A stretch of 64,000 nt of DNA, from positions 1-64,000 of the forward strand of contig CAJUPP010000006.1 of assembly GCA_910588325.1 (NCBI GenBank), in the 5' to 3' direction. Both the position numbers and the translations under genes were made by a program. This document shows, in pieces, positions 41,850 through 50,762 of this stretch. The notes beneath the pieces are model-generated. The model saw only the letters and a program-made list of their open reading frames with translations. It was not told where the DNA came from and searched no databases. Source of the DNA: an uncultured Hungatella sp. (GTDB taxonomy: Bacteria; Bacillota; Clostridia; Lachnospirales; Lachnospiraceae). How positions within the stretch are numbered: position 1 is the stretch's first letter; every line of letters begins with the position of its first letter.

Positions 41850-42758
41850 ATGAACAGCAACAAAAAACAAAACAGGCACTCTGCAGCTTTGAAGAAGAAC
41901 CTTGTTGGTTTAATAGGTATTTTAACTATAATGTCATTAACTGCTTGTGGCAATAAACCAGAAGCTTCTGAGGGAGATACACAGAAGGTGCAGACAGAAC
42001 AAGAAACAGCCAAGGCCCCACAAGAGGCTGTCAAGGCCCAGCAGGAAACAGCCAAGGCCCAGCAAGAAGCTGCTAAGGCCCCTCAGGAAACGGCCAAGGC
42101 CCAGCAAGAGGCTTCTAAGGCCCCGCAGGAAACGGCCAAGCCCCCGCAGGAAGCTGCTGAGACTTCGCAGGAAACGGAAACGATGGCAGATGGCGTTTAT
42201 GTAATGAATGAGCAGGCAGTCGGGAGTACAGAGCCGGAAAGGACAGCAGAAGAACTGCTGGATTTATTTATCAATGGCTCAATAAGCGCAGCTGACTCCG
42301 CAGATTCCACATCGGCATTTTATATTACTGATTTAAATATGGACTCTGGAGAATGGGACTCATATTCTGTTGGAGAGCGATTTGATCTTGACAATGATGG
42401 AGAAAATGAACTCATTATTTGCGGTCCTTATGGCGGAATATACCTTGATGCGCGTGATAACAAGGTATATAAGTTTGCCGGAGGCGATGGCACTGCTCTC
42501 ATTCTTTCTTATACCTGGTATAATGGAGATGTATGGATTATGTATAGCAACAGGTCGAGTGCAGGATTTGAATGTTACCATATGGAACGATTTGAAGGAG
42601 CCGATAACTTAGTGGCAGAAATGAATTTTGGCGAAGAATTTGACATCAATAATGCAGAGGCCGGATTGAAATATACATTAAATGGAACGGAGATTTCTTA
42701 TGATGAATATACAGCATGGTGCAGTAAAATTTTTGCCGCCGAAGTAAGTACGAACTGA
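41850..42758 (+). CDS. Lipoprotein with heptad-like tandem repeats
   Basis: ATG 41850 follows CAGGAGG; in-frame codons back to 41736 have no such site. The 302-residue protein has a lipoprotein signal (LVGLIGILTIMSLTAC, lipobox LTAC). It then has eight near-identical seven-residue repeats of the type QETAKAP/QEAAKAQ (DNA repeats 42000-42167) and a C-terminal domain of about 170 residues. That domain contains FDLDNDGENELIICGPYGGIY, a calcium-loop-like DxDxDGxxE, and WYNGDVWIMYSNRSSAGF. The repeat region is probably a wall-spanning stalk with helical tendency that lifts the C-terminal domain from the membrane. Function unknown; adjacent to and likely controlled by the AgrC/AgrA-like pair. Confidence 0.78.
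   Translation: MNSNKKQNRHSAALKKNLVGLIGILTIMSLTACGNKPEASEGDTQKVQTEQETAKAPQEAVKAQQETAKAQQEAAKAPQETAKAQQEASKAPQETAKPPQEAAETSQETETMADGVYVMNEQAVGSTEPERTAEELLDLFINGSISAADSADSTSAFYITDLNMDSGEWDSYSVGERFDLDNDGENELIICGPYGGIYLDARDNKVYKFAGGDGTALILSYTWYNGDVWIMYSNRSSAGFECYHMERFEGADNLVAEMNFGEEFDINNAEAGLKYTLNGTEISYDEYTAWCSKIFAAEVSTN
42000..42167 (+). repeat. Eight tandem 21-bp repeats inside the lipoprotein gene
   Basis: Units of seven codons (pattern CAAGAAACAGCCAAGGCCCC with variation) run eight times in frame. Unit number may vary between strains by slippage without breaking the frame. Confidence 0.85.
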
Positions 42759-43015
42759 AAGAAAAATTTTGAGCGAAGGAACTTTCAGGAGAATGAAGAA
42801 AGGTTGGTACTCTTAACAGCGCTGTTCAGGGAATTGTCTATGGCTGGCACAAATATGCCGCCCCAAAGCCTGTCGGTAGTTTGGGCAGACCCGGCAGGCG
42901 GAGTGCAGATGCGGTCTGCTCCCGGCTTCATAATCTCGCCGATTACTCTTTTGCCGGAAAGGAAACGGCAAAATTTTACGAAAAAACTATTGAAAAAACT
43001 TCATAAGTGTATTAA

Positions 43016-43051
43016 ACTGTATTAATAATGTTAATACAGTAAAAATATAAT
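43016..43051 (+). promoter_or_regulatory. Inverted-repeat operator overlapping a -10 box upstream of macA-like gene
   Basis: ACTGTATTAA (43016-43025) and TTAATACAGT (43031-43040) form a perfect 10-bp dyad with a 5-base centre. A further TGTATTAA half-site lies at 43008-43015 and a TATAAT box at 43046-43051. A dimeric repressor bound here would block the promoter of the efflux operon. The rest of the gap (42759-43015) shows only an unassigned open stretch (42818-43006), with no start or recognisable motif. Confidence 0.5.
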
Positions 43052-43127
43052 AAAAATATATGAAGACTTTTTATAGGATCAATCGTTATAAAAATAGCTG
43101 AACTGGTTTAGAAAGGAGACTTAAGAG

Positions 43128-44705
43128 ATGACACAGGAGGAAAAGAGGGAAGCGATGGAGAGGGAGAACATAGAAGGAACTGCCGGGATGAGGGGTCAGG
43201 ACGGAATAGATGAGGCTCAGGGAGACGGGTTTTCGGAAGGACAGAAGGAAGCCAGGGAAACGATGGAGGAGGAAGACTTAACTCAGAAGGAGGCGGAGGC
43301 TGCGGTGGCATGGATTGCAGAGGACGCCCAGCTGGATGCGGAACTGGAGGCTCTCATGAAGGAGGATACTTCCGGAAAGAAGAAAAAGAAGAAGAAAAAG
43401 GCGGAAAAGGCAGCGCGCTTCGGAAAAGAGGGAAAGGCCGGAAGAAAGAAATTTTTTAACTGGAAGGCCTGGAGCCGGAAGCGGAAGATTCTCACCGTGG
43501 GAGCTGTGGCTCTGGCCGCCGTGGCGGCAGTCAATGTGTTCGGGGGAAAGAAGGAGGGCGGCGCTATGCCGGTTTCCGCCATGCCTCTGACCCTGGGAAG
43601 CGTCACGGAGGATTTGACGGTCAGCGGTCCCATATCAGGTACGGACAGCGTGGATGTGGTGTCCAGCCTTCACGCCGAGGTGACGGAGATTCTCATAAAG
43701 GAAGGAGACCGGGTGGAGAAGGGGCAGCTGCTGGCACTGATTGATACCAGCGATATTCAGAAGGAAGTGGATATTGCCCAGAACGCCTATGATCTGGCGG
43801 TTACTACATATAATGAGCAGCAGATTCAGGCGGAAAACGGATATGCCAAGGCCCTTCAGGACTATGAGGCGGCCAGGGGCGAGTACGACCGCACCAATGT
43901 GCTGTACCAGGCAGGAAGCGTGTCCAGAGTGGAGTGGGAGACAGCCAGGAATCAGATGAATGACGCTCAGAGAGCCATCAAGAATTTTACTCTGGTAGAC
44001 GGCAGGCCGGTGGCCAATGAATCCTACAGCCTTCAGATAAAGAATGCGGAGTTTGAGCTGGAGAAGAAAAAGGAGCAGCTGGAGGACTGTCAGGTGGTAA
44101 GCCCTATTGCAGGTACTGTGACCCGAGTCAACGTAAAGGTAGGCCGGTTCGCAGACAAGATTGATGACGACAAGCCTATGTTTATCATCGAGAATCTGGA
44201 TGTGCTGGAGATGAAGATTGAGATCAGCGAGTATTCCATCGGCAAGGTAGCCGTAGGGCAGGAGGTGGAGATCAGCGCCGATATCTTAGGCGGAGACACG
44301 GTAAAGGGAACCGTGACGGCCATCTCTCCCACCGGTGAGATGAAGAGCAGCGGCGGATCCACAGAGCGTGTGATTCCTACTACCATCCGGATCGAAGACA
44401 GGGACACCAAGCTTATCGCCGGAATCACGGCCAGGGCCAAGATTGTGCTCAATGAGGCACAGCAGGTTCTGGTGGTTCCCATGACAGCCGTTCTGGAGGA
44501 CGGGGAAGGAAGCTATGTGTTTGCCATAGAGAACAATGTGCTGAAAAAGGTGCCTGTGAATATCGGCGTGGAAAGCGATATCCAGATGGAGATAACGCCG
44601 GTGGAGGAGGGCGCCCTGGCAGAGGGGACGCAGATTGTATCGGCGCCTTCCATGGCTTTGACAGACGGAATGCAGGTAGTGGTTATGCCGTCCCCGTCCA
44701 TGTAA
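43128..44705 (+). CDS. MacA/HlyD-type efflux adaptor
   Basis: The 525-residue protein has an unusually long, highly charged cytoplasmic N-terminus (about 115 residues, Glu-rich then Lys-rich with KKKKKKAEKAARFGKE). One TM helix follows (ILTVGAVALAAVAAVNVF), then the biotinyl-lipoyl halves (VEKGQLLALIDTSDIQ and CQVVSPIAGTVTRVNVKVG) around a coiled coil (IQAENGYAKALQDYEAARGEY). The beta-barrel and membrane-proximal domains complete it. It links a MacB-type permease to the outside; in Gram-positives such adaptors serve peptide or lipid export. The ribosome site AAAGGAG precedes ATG 43128. The long N-terminal tail is not typical. Confidence 0.85.
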   Translation: MTQEEKREAMERENIEGTAGMRGQDGIDEAQGDGFSEGQKEARETMEEEDLTQKEAEAAVAWIAEDAQLDAELEALMKEDTSGKKKKKKKKAEKAARFGKEGKAGRKKFFNWKAWSRKRKILTVGAVALAAVAAVNVFGGKKEGGAMPVSAMPLTLGSVTEDLTVSGPISGTDSVDVVSSLHAEVTEILIKEGDRVEKGQLLALIDTSDIQKEVDIAQNAYDLAVTTYNEQQIQAENGYAKALQDYEAARGEYDRTNVLYQAGSVSRVEWETARNQMNDAQRAIKNFTLVDGRPVANESYSLQIKNAEFELEKKKEQLEDCQVVSPIAGTVTRVNVKVGRFADKIDDDKPMFIIENLDVLEMKIEISEYSIGKVAVGQEVEISADILGGDTVKGTVTAISPTGEMKSSGGSTERVIPTTIRIEDRDTKLIAGITARAKIVLNEAQQVLVVPMTAVLEDGEGSYVFAIENNVLKKVPVNIGVESDIQMEITPVEEGALAEGTQIVSAPSMALTDGMQVVVMPSPSM

Positions 44706-44839
44706 CCGTCAGGGCTGCGATATCGGTACTGTACTGCGGATATTCCGGTGAATAAGCCGCCGGTTTTCTTCAATGCAGTGCCAATGCAGGAAACGGTTAC
44801 CTGAGATTGAAATCTGACGGCAGAATGGAGACTGGCAAA

Positions 44840-45793
44840 ATGAAAACAATATCATTAACATGGAAGAAACGAAAAATTCCTTCTTATCTGACGGAAAATG
44901 TCAGCGAGGACCTGATTGTGCTGGAGAATCTGGTTAAGATCTACGATACCGGCCTGATTAAGGTCCTTGGACTTAAGAAGATTAACTTGACTATCAAACG
45001 GGGTGAATTTGTGGCCATCATGGGAAAATCCGGATCCGGCAAATCCACTCTCATGAACATCCTGGGATGTCTGGACAGACCTACCCTGGGGCATTATTAT
45101 CTTGACGGAATCGACACGGCCTCCATGAATCCCAACGAGTTATCGGAGATCCGCAACTTTAAGATCGGGTTTGTGTTCCAATCCTTTAACCTGATCTCCC
45201 GTACATCAGCCTTAAAAAATGTGGAGCTTCCCATGACCTATGCAAAGAAAGGGAAGAAGGAGAGGCGGGAGCGGGCCATGGAGCTTTTAAAACGGGTGGG
45301 GCTGGAAAGCAGGGCGGACCACATGCCCAACGAGCTGTCCGGAGGGCAGCGGCAGAGGGTTGCCATTGCCAGGGCCCTGGCCAACGAGCCGCCTCTTATC
45401 CTGGCAGATGAACCTACGGGAAACTTAGACACAGCGGCCTCCGAGGAGATCATGCAGCTGTTTTCAGACCTCCACAGGGAAGGGGCCACGGTGGTGGTGG
45501 TTACTCATGAGGAGAATATTGCCGCCTTTACGGACCGGATTGTCCGTTTTCAGGACGGAGTGATTATCAGTGATACATACAGAAAGAAGGAGGACGGGGA
45601 GCGAAGCCTCCGGACAGACCAGACAGAACAGCTGGCGGAGGAGCTGTGGGCGGCACAGTCCATAAGCGCAAGGGAAGGCGAAGCTGCCAGGTCTGATCAT
45701 ATGGAAATGTATGCCGGGATTGCCGGGGCAGATGCCCTGGGAGAGCAGAGCCGGGACAGCCGGCCGGGAAAGGAGAATCCACATGTTATTTGA
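44840..45793 (+). CDS. ABC transporter ATP-binding protein (MacB/LolD-like)
   Basis: ATG 44840 has GGAG 9 bp upstream; in-frame starts at 44807 and 44825 are alternatives. The 317-residue protein has Walker A (GKSGSGKST), the Q-loop (GFVFQSFNLI), signature LSGGQRQRVAIARALA, Walker B (LILADEPTG), D-loop and His switch (VVVVTHEENI). The C-terminal tail of about 80 residues is Ser/Glu-rich and longer than usual. It powers the transporter with the permease at 45783, whose start overlaps its last 11 bases. Confidence 0.9.
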   Translation: MKTISLTWKKRKIPSYLTENVSEDLIVLENLVKIYDTGLIKVLGLKKINLTIKRGEFVAIMGKSGSGKSTLMNILGCLDRPTLGHYYLDGIDTASMNPNELSEIRNFKIGFVFQSFNLISRTSALKNVELPMTYAKKGKKERRERAMELLKRVGLESRADHMPNELSGGQRQRVAIARALANEPPLILADEPTGNLDTAASEEIMQLFSDLHREGATVVVVTHEENIAAFTDRIVRFQDGVIISDTYRKKEDGERSLRTDQTEQLAEELWAAQSISAREGEAARSDHMEMYAGIAGADALGEQSRDSRPGKENPHVI

Positions 45794-46997
45794 GAATATG
45801 GCAATGGCTTTTTCTGCCATACGGGCCAACAAGATGCGGTCGTTCTTAACCATGCTGGGTATCATCATCGGAATCGGATCCGTCATCTCCATCGTGTCCA
45901 TCGGAGACACTATGCGCAGCCTGTTTTCCGATTTGTACAAGAATGTGGGAATCACCCAGGCCTATATCAGCATCGGTTACTGGGTGGATGATGTGCGGCA
46001 GAGCGATTATTTTACACTGGATGATCTGGCGCGGGTGAAGGAGATTTTCGGAGACGAGATTACGTATATTGACAGCGGCGCCAGTGCTTCTGCGGAAGCC
46101 ATCTACAAGAGAACAACCCTGAATTTTGATTACACCGGTATTGATTACAATTATATCGATGTACAGCCAGTGGATATTGTGTACGGCCGGTATCTGAATG
46201 AGGGAGATATCCTAGGCAGAAGGAAAAACGTGGTGATGGATGTGGACAGCGCCAGAATGCTGTTCGGAGAGGAAAATGCCGTGGGAAAGACCTTCCGCAC
46301 CACCATCTACGGCGATACGGATACCTACACGGTGGTAGGTGTCTACAAGGAGGATATCAATGCGTTCCAGGCCCTGATGATGGGCGGCGGCTCCAGGGAA
46401 AGAGGAAGCGCTTTCCTGCCCTATACCATTTTAACCTGGCCCAACGATTATTTTTACTATCTTCATCTGTATGCCAGCGAGGATATTGATTTCAGCCAGT
46501 TTATGACCAGGATGATCGCATACGTAGCCAAGTCCAAGGGGCGGGAGCCCGGGGATTTCCGTGCGACCACAGCCATGGACGAGATGACCCAGGTTGACTC
46601 CATGATGGGGGGCCTGTCTATGGCAGTAGGCGGCATTGCGGCTATCTCTCTTCTGGTAGGCGGTATCGGAATCATGAATATTATGCTGGTATCTGTGACC
46701 GAGAGAACCAGGGAGATCGGCATCCGAAAGTCCCTGGGGGCCAAGACAAGGGATATTATGATACAGTTTCTGACGGAATCAGCCATTCTTTCGGCCTGTG
46801 GGGGAATCATCGGCATACTCATCGGCGTAGGCCTGGTATCCCTGGGCGGCATGGCTCTGGGCGTTGGGACTGTGGTAAAGCCCGGCGTTATCATCATGGC
46901 GGTTTCCTTCTCTGCACTGGTGGGCATCTTTTTCGGAATCTACCCTGCTTCCAAAGCAGCCAAGGCAGACCCTATCGATGCGCTGCGTTATGAATAA
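45783..46997 (+). CDS. MacB-type ABC transporter permease
   Basis: ATG 45783 follows AAAGGAG; the upstream in-frame codons from 45711 overlap the ATPase gene. The 404-residue protein has an N-terminal TM helix (FLTMLGIIIGIGSVISIVSIG), an extracytoplasmic MacB periplasmic-core domain (about 50-260) and three C-terminal TM helices. Its FtsX-like signature is MLVSVTERTREIGIRKSLGA, with GIYPASKAAKADPIDALRYE at the end. Together with the MacA-like adaptor it forms a mechanotransmission-type exporter. Substrate unknown; peptides or glycolipids are usual for this family. Confidence 0.92.
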   Translation: MLFENMAMAFSAIRANKMRSFLTMLGIIIGIGSVISIVSIGDTMRSLFSDLYKNVGITQAYISIGYWVDDVRQSDYFTLDDLARVKEIFGDEITYIDSGASASAEAIYKRTTLNFDYTGIDYNYIDVQPVDIVYGRYLNEGDILGRRKNVVMDVDSARMLFGEENAVGKTFRTTIYGDTDTYTVVGVYKEDINAFQALMMGGGSRERGSAFLPYTILTWPNDYFYYLHLYASEDIDFSQFMTRMIAYVAKSKGREPGDFRATTAMDEMTQVDSMMGGLSMAVGGIAAISLLVGGIGIMNIMLVSVTERTREIGIRKSLGAKTRDIMIQFLTESAILSACGGIIGILIGVGLVSLGGMALGVGTVVKPGVIIMAVSFSALVGIFFGIYPASKAAKADPIDALRYE

Positions 46998-47026
46998 AAG
47001 GGTTATGAATAAAAATTCAGATAGCA

Positions 47027-47055
47027 TTGCCAGCAACAAAAATCTGTGCTATACT
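47027..47055 (+). promoter_or_regulatory. Near-consensus sigma-A promoter for the cda operon
   Basis: TTGCCA (47027-47032) and TATACT (47050-47055) are 17 bp apart, some 40 bp before the first start. Confidence 0.65.
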
Positions 47056-47096
47056 AAAATAATCTATTAGCATAATTGCATAGTGAGGTGATGGCA

Positions 47097-47543
47097 GTGC
47101 TAAACGAAGATAAGATAAAGCTGATGGCCAACATTTCCATGTTTGAGAATCATCAGAAAAAATATATTTCATTGGTAACTCGATATTTTAAAAGCGACTA
47201 TATAAGCCGGAACCTGCTGAGAGCGTTTTTTGGTTATACTCTCTGTTGGGCTCTGGGCTTTTTGCTGGTTATTTTGTACCGGGCGGAAGGTATTTTTGCT
47301 TCCATGGATTTTGCGGCCCTTCAGGAACAGGCAGTTCGATACGGCAAATACTATGTGGCAGGGCTGGTATGCTATCTGCTGATTGCCCTGATTGTCAGTG
47401 TGAGACGATATAACCGTGGCCTTAAGGAGCAGAAGATATACATCGCAAAGCTTAGGCGTTTAGAAAAACGATATGAGTTCCAGAACAGGACGAAGGAATT
47501 GGGCAAGGAGGTACGCAGACATGATCGCAATGCTGGTATTTAA
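47097..47543 (+). CDS. Small membrane protein, first gene of cda operon
   Basis: GTG 47097 has GAGG at a proper distance; ATG 47091 is in frame but too close to it. The roughly 148-residue protein has a cytoplasmic N-terminus, two membrane helices (FFGYTLCWALGFLLVILY and YVAGLVCYLLIALIVSV) and a basic C-terminal helix (RRLEKRYEFQNRTKELGKEV). No family recognised. It overlaps the next gene by 23 bp and lies upstream of cdaA/cdaR, so it may act with them, for example in c-di-AMP-linked envelope or osmotic control. That is inference from position only. Confidence 0.75.
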   Translation: MLNEDKIKLMANISMFENHQKKYISLVTRYFKSDYISRNLLRAFFGYTLCWALGFLLVILYRAEGIFASMDFAALQEQAVRYGKYYVAGLVCYLLIALIVSVRRYNRGLKEQKIYIAKLRRLEKRYEFQNRTKELGKEVRRHDRNAGI

Positions 47544-48483
47544 AGAGAAGATGAAGCTGTTTTACAGCAGATTTGAGATGCTTTTGATTCCCGTGATCCG
47601 TTTTACATTAAGTCTTGTAACCTTTTTGATAATCAGCAGAAACGTAGGTTTTATGAACAGGTTAAACAGCCCGGTAATCCTGGTGGTGCTGGCGCTGGCT
47701 TGTTCCATCATGCCTTACGGCATTGCGGTTATTATTGCGGGAGGATTAATCTTAGCTCATATCAGTACCGTATCCATAGAACTGACATTGATTCTTTCCG
47801 TATGTATGCTGATGGTAGCAGTTTTGTATTATGGATTTCAGCCGGGGGACAGCTATCTTCTTCTAATAACGCCGATTTTTTATATTTTAAAGATCCCCTA
47901 CGCGGTTCCGCTTCTGGTGGGGTTATCCAAGACTCCGGTTGCGGCGGTTCCTGTAGGCTGCGGCACATTTATCTATTATATTCTTCAGTATGTGAAGCAG
48001 AATGCAGGGGTGCTGACCAATGATGCGTCTTTGGATATTACTCAGAAGTATGTCCAGATTATGAAGTCCATGATAAGCAATAAACTGATGATGCTGATGA
48101 TTGTCGCCTGTGTGACAGGCGTTCTGGTAGTATATTTAATCCGAAGGCTGTCCATAGATTATGCGTGGATGATTGCCATCGTGGTAGGCGCTATTGCACA
48201 GTTAACCGTGATTTTTATCGGAGTTTATATATTTGACGTATCGGCTCCTATGGTGGAGCTTCTGCTGGGTACGTTAGGTTCCATGCTGATTGCCGGTATT
48301 TATAATTTCCTGATTTTTTCCGTAGATTACAGCAGGACAGAATACACACAGTTTGAAGATGATGACTATTATTATTATGTAAAGGCGGTTCCCAAGCTTA
48401 CAATCTCTACTCCGGATGTGAAAGTACAGAAAATCAACAGTACAAAAGCGCGCCGGAATGGAAGGGGAGATATGGAAAGGTAG
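47521..48483 (+). CDS. Multi-spanning membrane protein upstream of cdaA
   Basis: ATG 47521 follows AAGGAGG. The 320-residue protein has about seven to eight hydrophobic segments (VIRFTLSLVTFLIIS, LVVLALACSIMPYGIAVII, LILSVCMLMVAVLYY, PLLVGLSKTPVAAVPVGC, MLMIVACVTGVLVVYLI and others). It ends in an acidic then basic cytoplasmic tail with a DDDYYYY stretch. Small pores or assembly proteins are imaginable; I cannot assign a family. It lies 55 bp upstream of cdaA. Confidence 0.78.
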   Translation: MIAMLVFKEKMKLFYSRFEMLLIPVIRFTLSLVTFLIISRNVGFMNRLNSPVILVVLALACSIMPYGIAVIIAGGLILAHISTVSIELTLILSVCMLMVAVLYYGFQPGDSYLLLITPIFYILKIPYAVPLLVGLSKTPVAAVPVGCGTFIYYILQYVKQNAGVLTNDASLDITQKYVQIMKSMISNKLMMLMIVACVTGVLVVYLIRRLSIDYAWMIAIVVGAIAQLTVIFIGVYIFDVSAPMVELLLGTLGSMLIAGIYNFLIFSVDYSRTEYTQFEDDDYYYYVKAVPKLTISTPDVKVQKINSTKARRNGRGDMER

Positions 48484-48538
48484 TCTGGCGGAGGACCTTT
48501 GAAAAATCGGAACAGATTTGGTATGGGTAGGTGAGGAT

Positions 48539-49417
48539 ATGACGGATATGATTGGTACGCTTTACTCCTGGCTTTCGTTTTTGCCGAAGATCAGCAAGAC
48601 GAACGTCCTGGAGATTGTCATTATAGCTTTCCTGATCTACGAAATCATGGTGTGGATCAAGAATACCAGGGCATGGACTTTGCTGAGAGGAATCCTAGTG
48701 ATTCTGGCATTTACGTTCTTTGCATGGGTTTTGAAACTGTACACAATTTTATGGATTCTGGAAAGAATTGCTCTGGTAGCGACTACGGCTCTGGTGATTA
48801 TCTTCCAACCGGAGTTAAGAAAGGCTCTGGAGCAGCTGGGAAGCCGGAATCTTCTGACCAATATTCTTCCTTTTGAGGGAGGCAAGGTTTCGGATGACGT
48901 ATTGACAGAGAAAACGATCAACGAGCTGGTCCGTGCATCGGTGGAGATGGGGAAAGCCAAGACAGGGGCCTTGATGGTGATAGAGCAGGAGACATCCTTA
49001 AAGGATATTGAGAGAACGGGAATTGAAGTTGACGGGGTGGTAACCAGTCAGCTGTTGATTAATATATTTGAACATAACACGCCGCTTCATGACGGTGCGG
49101 TGGTGATACGTGGAAATCGTGTGGCGGCAGCTACCTGTTATCTGCCTCTTTCAGACAATACCAGTATCAGCAAGGATTTGGGAACCAGGCATCGTGCGGC
49201 AGTGGGAATCAGTGAAACCACGGATAGTCTGACGATCGTGGTATCGGAGGAAACCGGACGAATTACTCTGGCGGAGAATGGAAGCCTGACGAGAATCAGT
49301 GATGCGGACAGCTTAAGCAAGGCATTGTCAGAGAAACTGGGCCAGGAGGAAGAGCATGGAAACCGGTTCAGAATTTGGAAGGGAAGGCTGAAGGATGAAA
49401 GAAAGGCTGACAAATAA
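48539..49417 (+). CDS. cdaA: Diadenylate cyclase CdaA
   Basis: ATG 48539 gives MTDMIGTLYSW; TTG 48518 is open but weak. The 292-residue protein has three N-terminal TM helices (VLEIVIIAFLIYEIMVWI, GILVILAFTFFAWVLKL, LERIALVATTALVIIF) and the DAC domain. The catalytic motifs DGA (185-187) and RHR (217-219) sit in HDGAVVIRGNR and LGTRHRAAVG. It makes c-di-AMP from two ATP at the membrane. The partner CdaR is encoded next with a 23-bp overlap. glmM, often third in the operon, is not in this position here. Confidence 0.96.
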   Translation: MTDMIGTLYSWLSFLPKISKTNVLEIVIIAFLIYEIMVWIKNTRAWTLLRGILVILAFTFFAWVLKLYTILWILERIALVATTALVIIFQPELRKALEQLGSRNLLTNILPFEGGKVSDDVLTEKTINELVRASVEMGKAKTGALMVIEQETSLKDIERTGIEVDGVVTSQLLINIFEHNTPLHDGAVVIRGNRVAAATCYLPLSDNTSISKDLGTRHRAAVGISETTDSLTIVVSEETGRITLAENGSLTRISDADSLSKALSEKLGQEEEHGNRFRIWKGRLKDERKADK

Positions 49418-50723
49418 TCTGGGACTTAAGATTCTGGCTGTGGTCCTGGCCATCTTTATGTGGCTGATTATGGTAAACGTGTCCAATCCTCTGATGACGG
49501 AGACAAAAACGGTTGTCGTTGAGATGGTGAATGAAGATGTTTTGGAGAAATCCAATTTAACATACGAACTGCAGGGGAAAAATACGGTTACTGTCAGTTA
49601 TGATGTGAGGGTCAGGGACCAGTATCGGGTGACTGCCAGTGACTTTTATGCTTATGCAGATCTGTCACAGCTTTATGATGTGACAGGGTCCATACCGGTA
49701 CAGGTAGAGATTGCCAATGACAGTGTGCGGCCATTGATAGAGGGAACGCCTACGGTAAAGCCAGGGGTGGTGCAGATTAAAACCGAACCTCTGCAGAGAA
49801 AGCGTTTTGATCTCAGGGCCCATACCACGGGAACAGAGCAGGAGGGATATGCGTTAGGGCAGGTAACCTTAAATCCCGGATACGTCTATGTAACAGGCCC
49901 GGTATCTGTCATCGGGCAGATCAGTTCGGCAGGAGTGGATCTTAAGATAGATGGCATCAATTCCGATCAGGATGGCATTGCCAGGGTAAAGTTCTATGAT
50001 GCCAATGACAATGAACTGAATCTGGGCTCGGAAGTAAAGCTGAATATTGAAGAGGTAGATTATCATATTACAATCTTAAATGTAAAGAGTCTGGCTCTGG
50101 ATTTCCAGGTAGGCGGAACCGTAGAGGAAGGCTATCGTTATACCGGAGTAGAGTGTGACGTAAAGAATGTTTCTGTAGAAGGGCTGAAGGCAGCTTTGGC
50201 TTCCATCAATACCCTGACGATTCCGGAAAGTGTGTTGAATGTAGACGGCGCTACGGGGGATATTCAGGTAGAAGTTGACTTGGCAGAACTTTTGCCGGAT
50301 AATATAACTATGGCCAATGATTCGGTTACGACGGCAGTGGTGACTTTAAGGGTGGAGCCGCTGATGGTGGAAGAGCTGGATTATGATCTGGTTAACGTGG
50401 TGTTTGAGGGGCAGGAGGAGGATTATTCCTACTACTTTGAACAGGATAAGGTGGTGCTTCAGATCAGAGGCCTGGCAGAAGATCTGGATCGGATTCAGAG
50501 AGAGGACATTGTACTTAATATGGATGTGACAGGCATGGGACCAGGTGTCCATCCTGCAAGATTTATGGTACTTTTGAGAGACGGATTTGAACTGGTTGGA
50601 CAGAGTCCTGTCATGATTGTCGTGGAAGATCTGAATGAGGAACCGGATGAGAGCATAGGGGCAGAAGATTCCGAATCAGAATCGGATAATGGCGGCAGCG
50701 ATGCCAGCAAGGAGACAGAATAG
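49395..50723 (+). CDS. cdaR: CdaA regulatory protein CdaR (YbbR-like)
   Basis: The 442-residue protein has a single N-terminal TM helix (LKILAVVLAIFMWLIMVNVS) and an extracellular region of four YbbR-type repeats (about 60-410). The repeats are marked by strand pairs such as KPGVVQIKTEPLQRKRFDL, NPGYVYVTGPVSVI and VRVEPLMVEELDYDL-like ends. The C-terminus is acidic and Ser-rich, beyond the last YbbR repeat. It modulates CdaA in Firmicutes. Start ATG 49395 lies inside cdaA, suggesting coupled translation. Confidence 0.93.
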   Translation: MKERLTNNLGLKILAVVLAIFMWLIMVNVSNPLMTETKTVVVEMVNEDVLEKSNLTYELQGKNTVTVSYDVRVRDQYRVTASDFYAYADLSQLYDVTGSIPVQVEIANDSVRPLIEGTPTVKPGVVQIKTEPLQRKRFDLRAHTTGTEQEGYALGQVTLNPGYVYVTGPVSVIGQISSAGVDLKIDGINSDQDGIARVKFYDANDNELNLGSEVKLNIEEVDYHITILNVKSLALDFQVGGTVEEGYRYTGVECDVKNVSVEGLKAALASINTLTIPESVLNVDGATGDIQVEVDLAELLPDNITMANDSVTTAVVTLRVEPLMVEELDYDLVNVVFEGQEEDYSYYFEQDKVVLQIRGLAEDLDRIQREDIVLNMDVTGMGPGVHPARFMVLLRDGFELVGQSPVMIVVEDLNEEPDESIGAEDSESESDNGGSDASKETE

Positions 50724-50762
50724 TTGTGGTATAGCATAAAATAATGTGTGAGAGGGATACAT

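Noticed and set aside
42804..43025. 73-codon open frame in the gap before the macA-like gene
   Set aside because: No start site signal; overlaps the operator-like dyad; an alternative frame in the same gap (42818-43006) is equally open, so neither can be supported.
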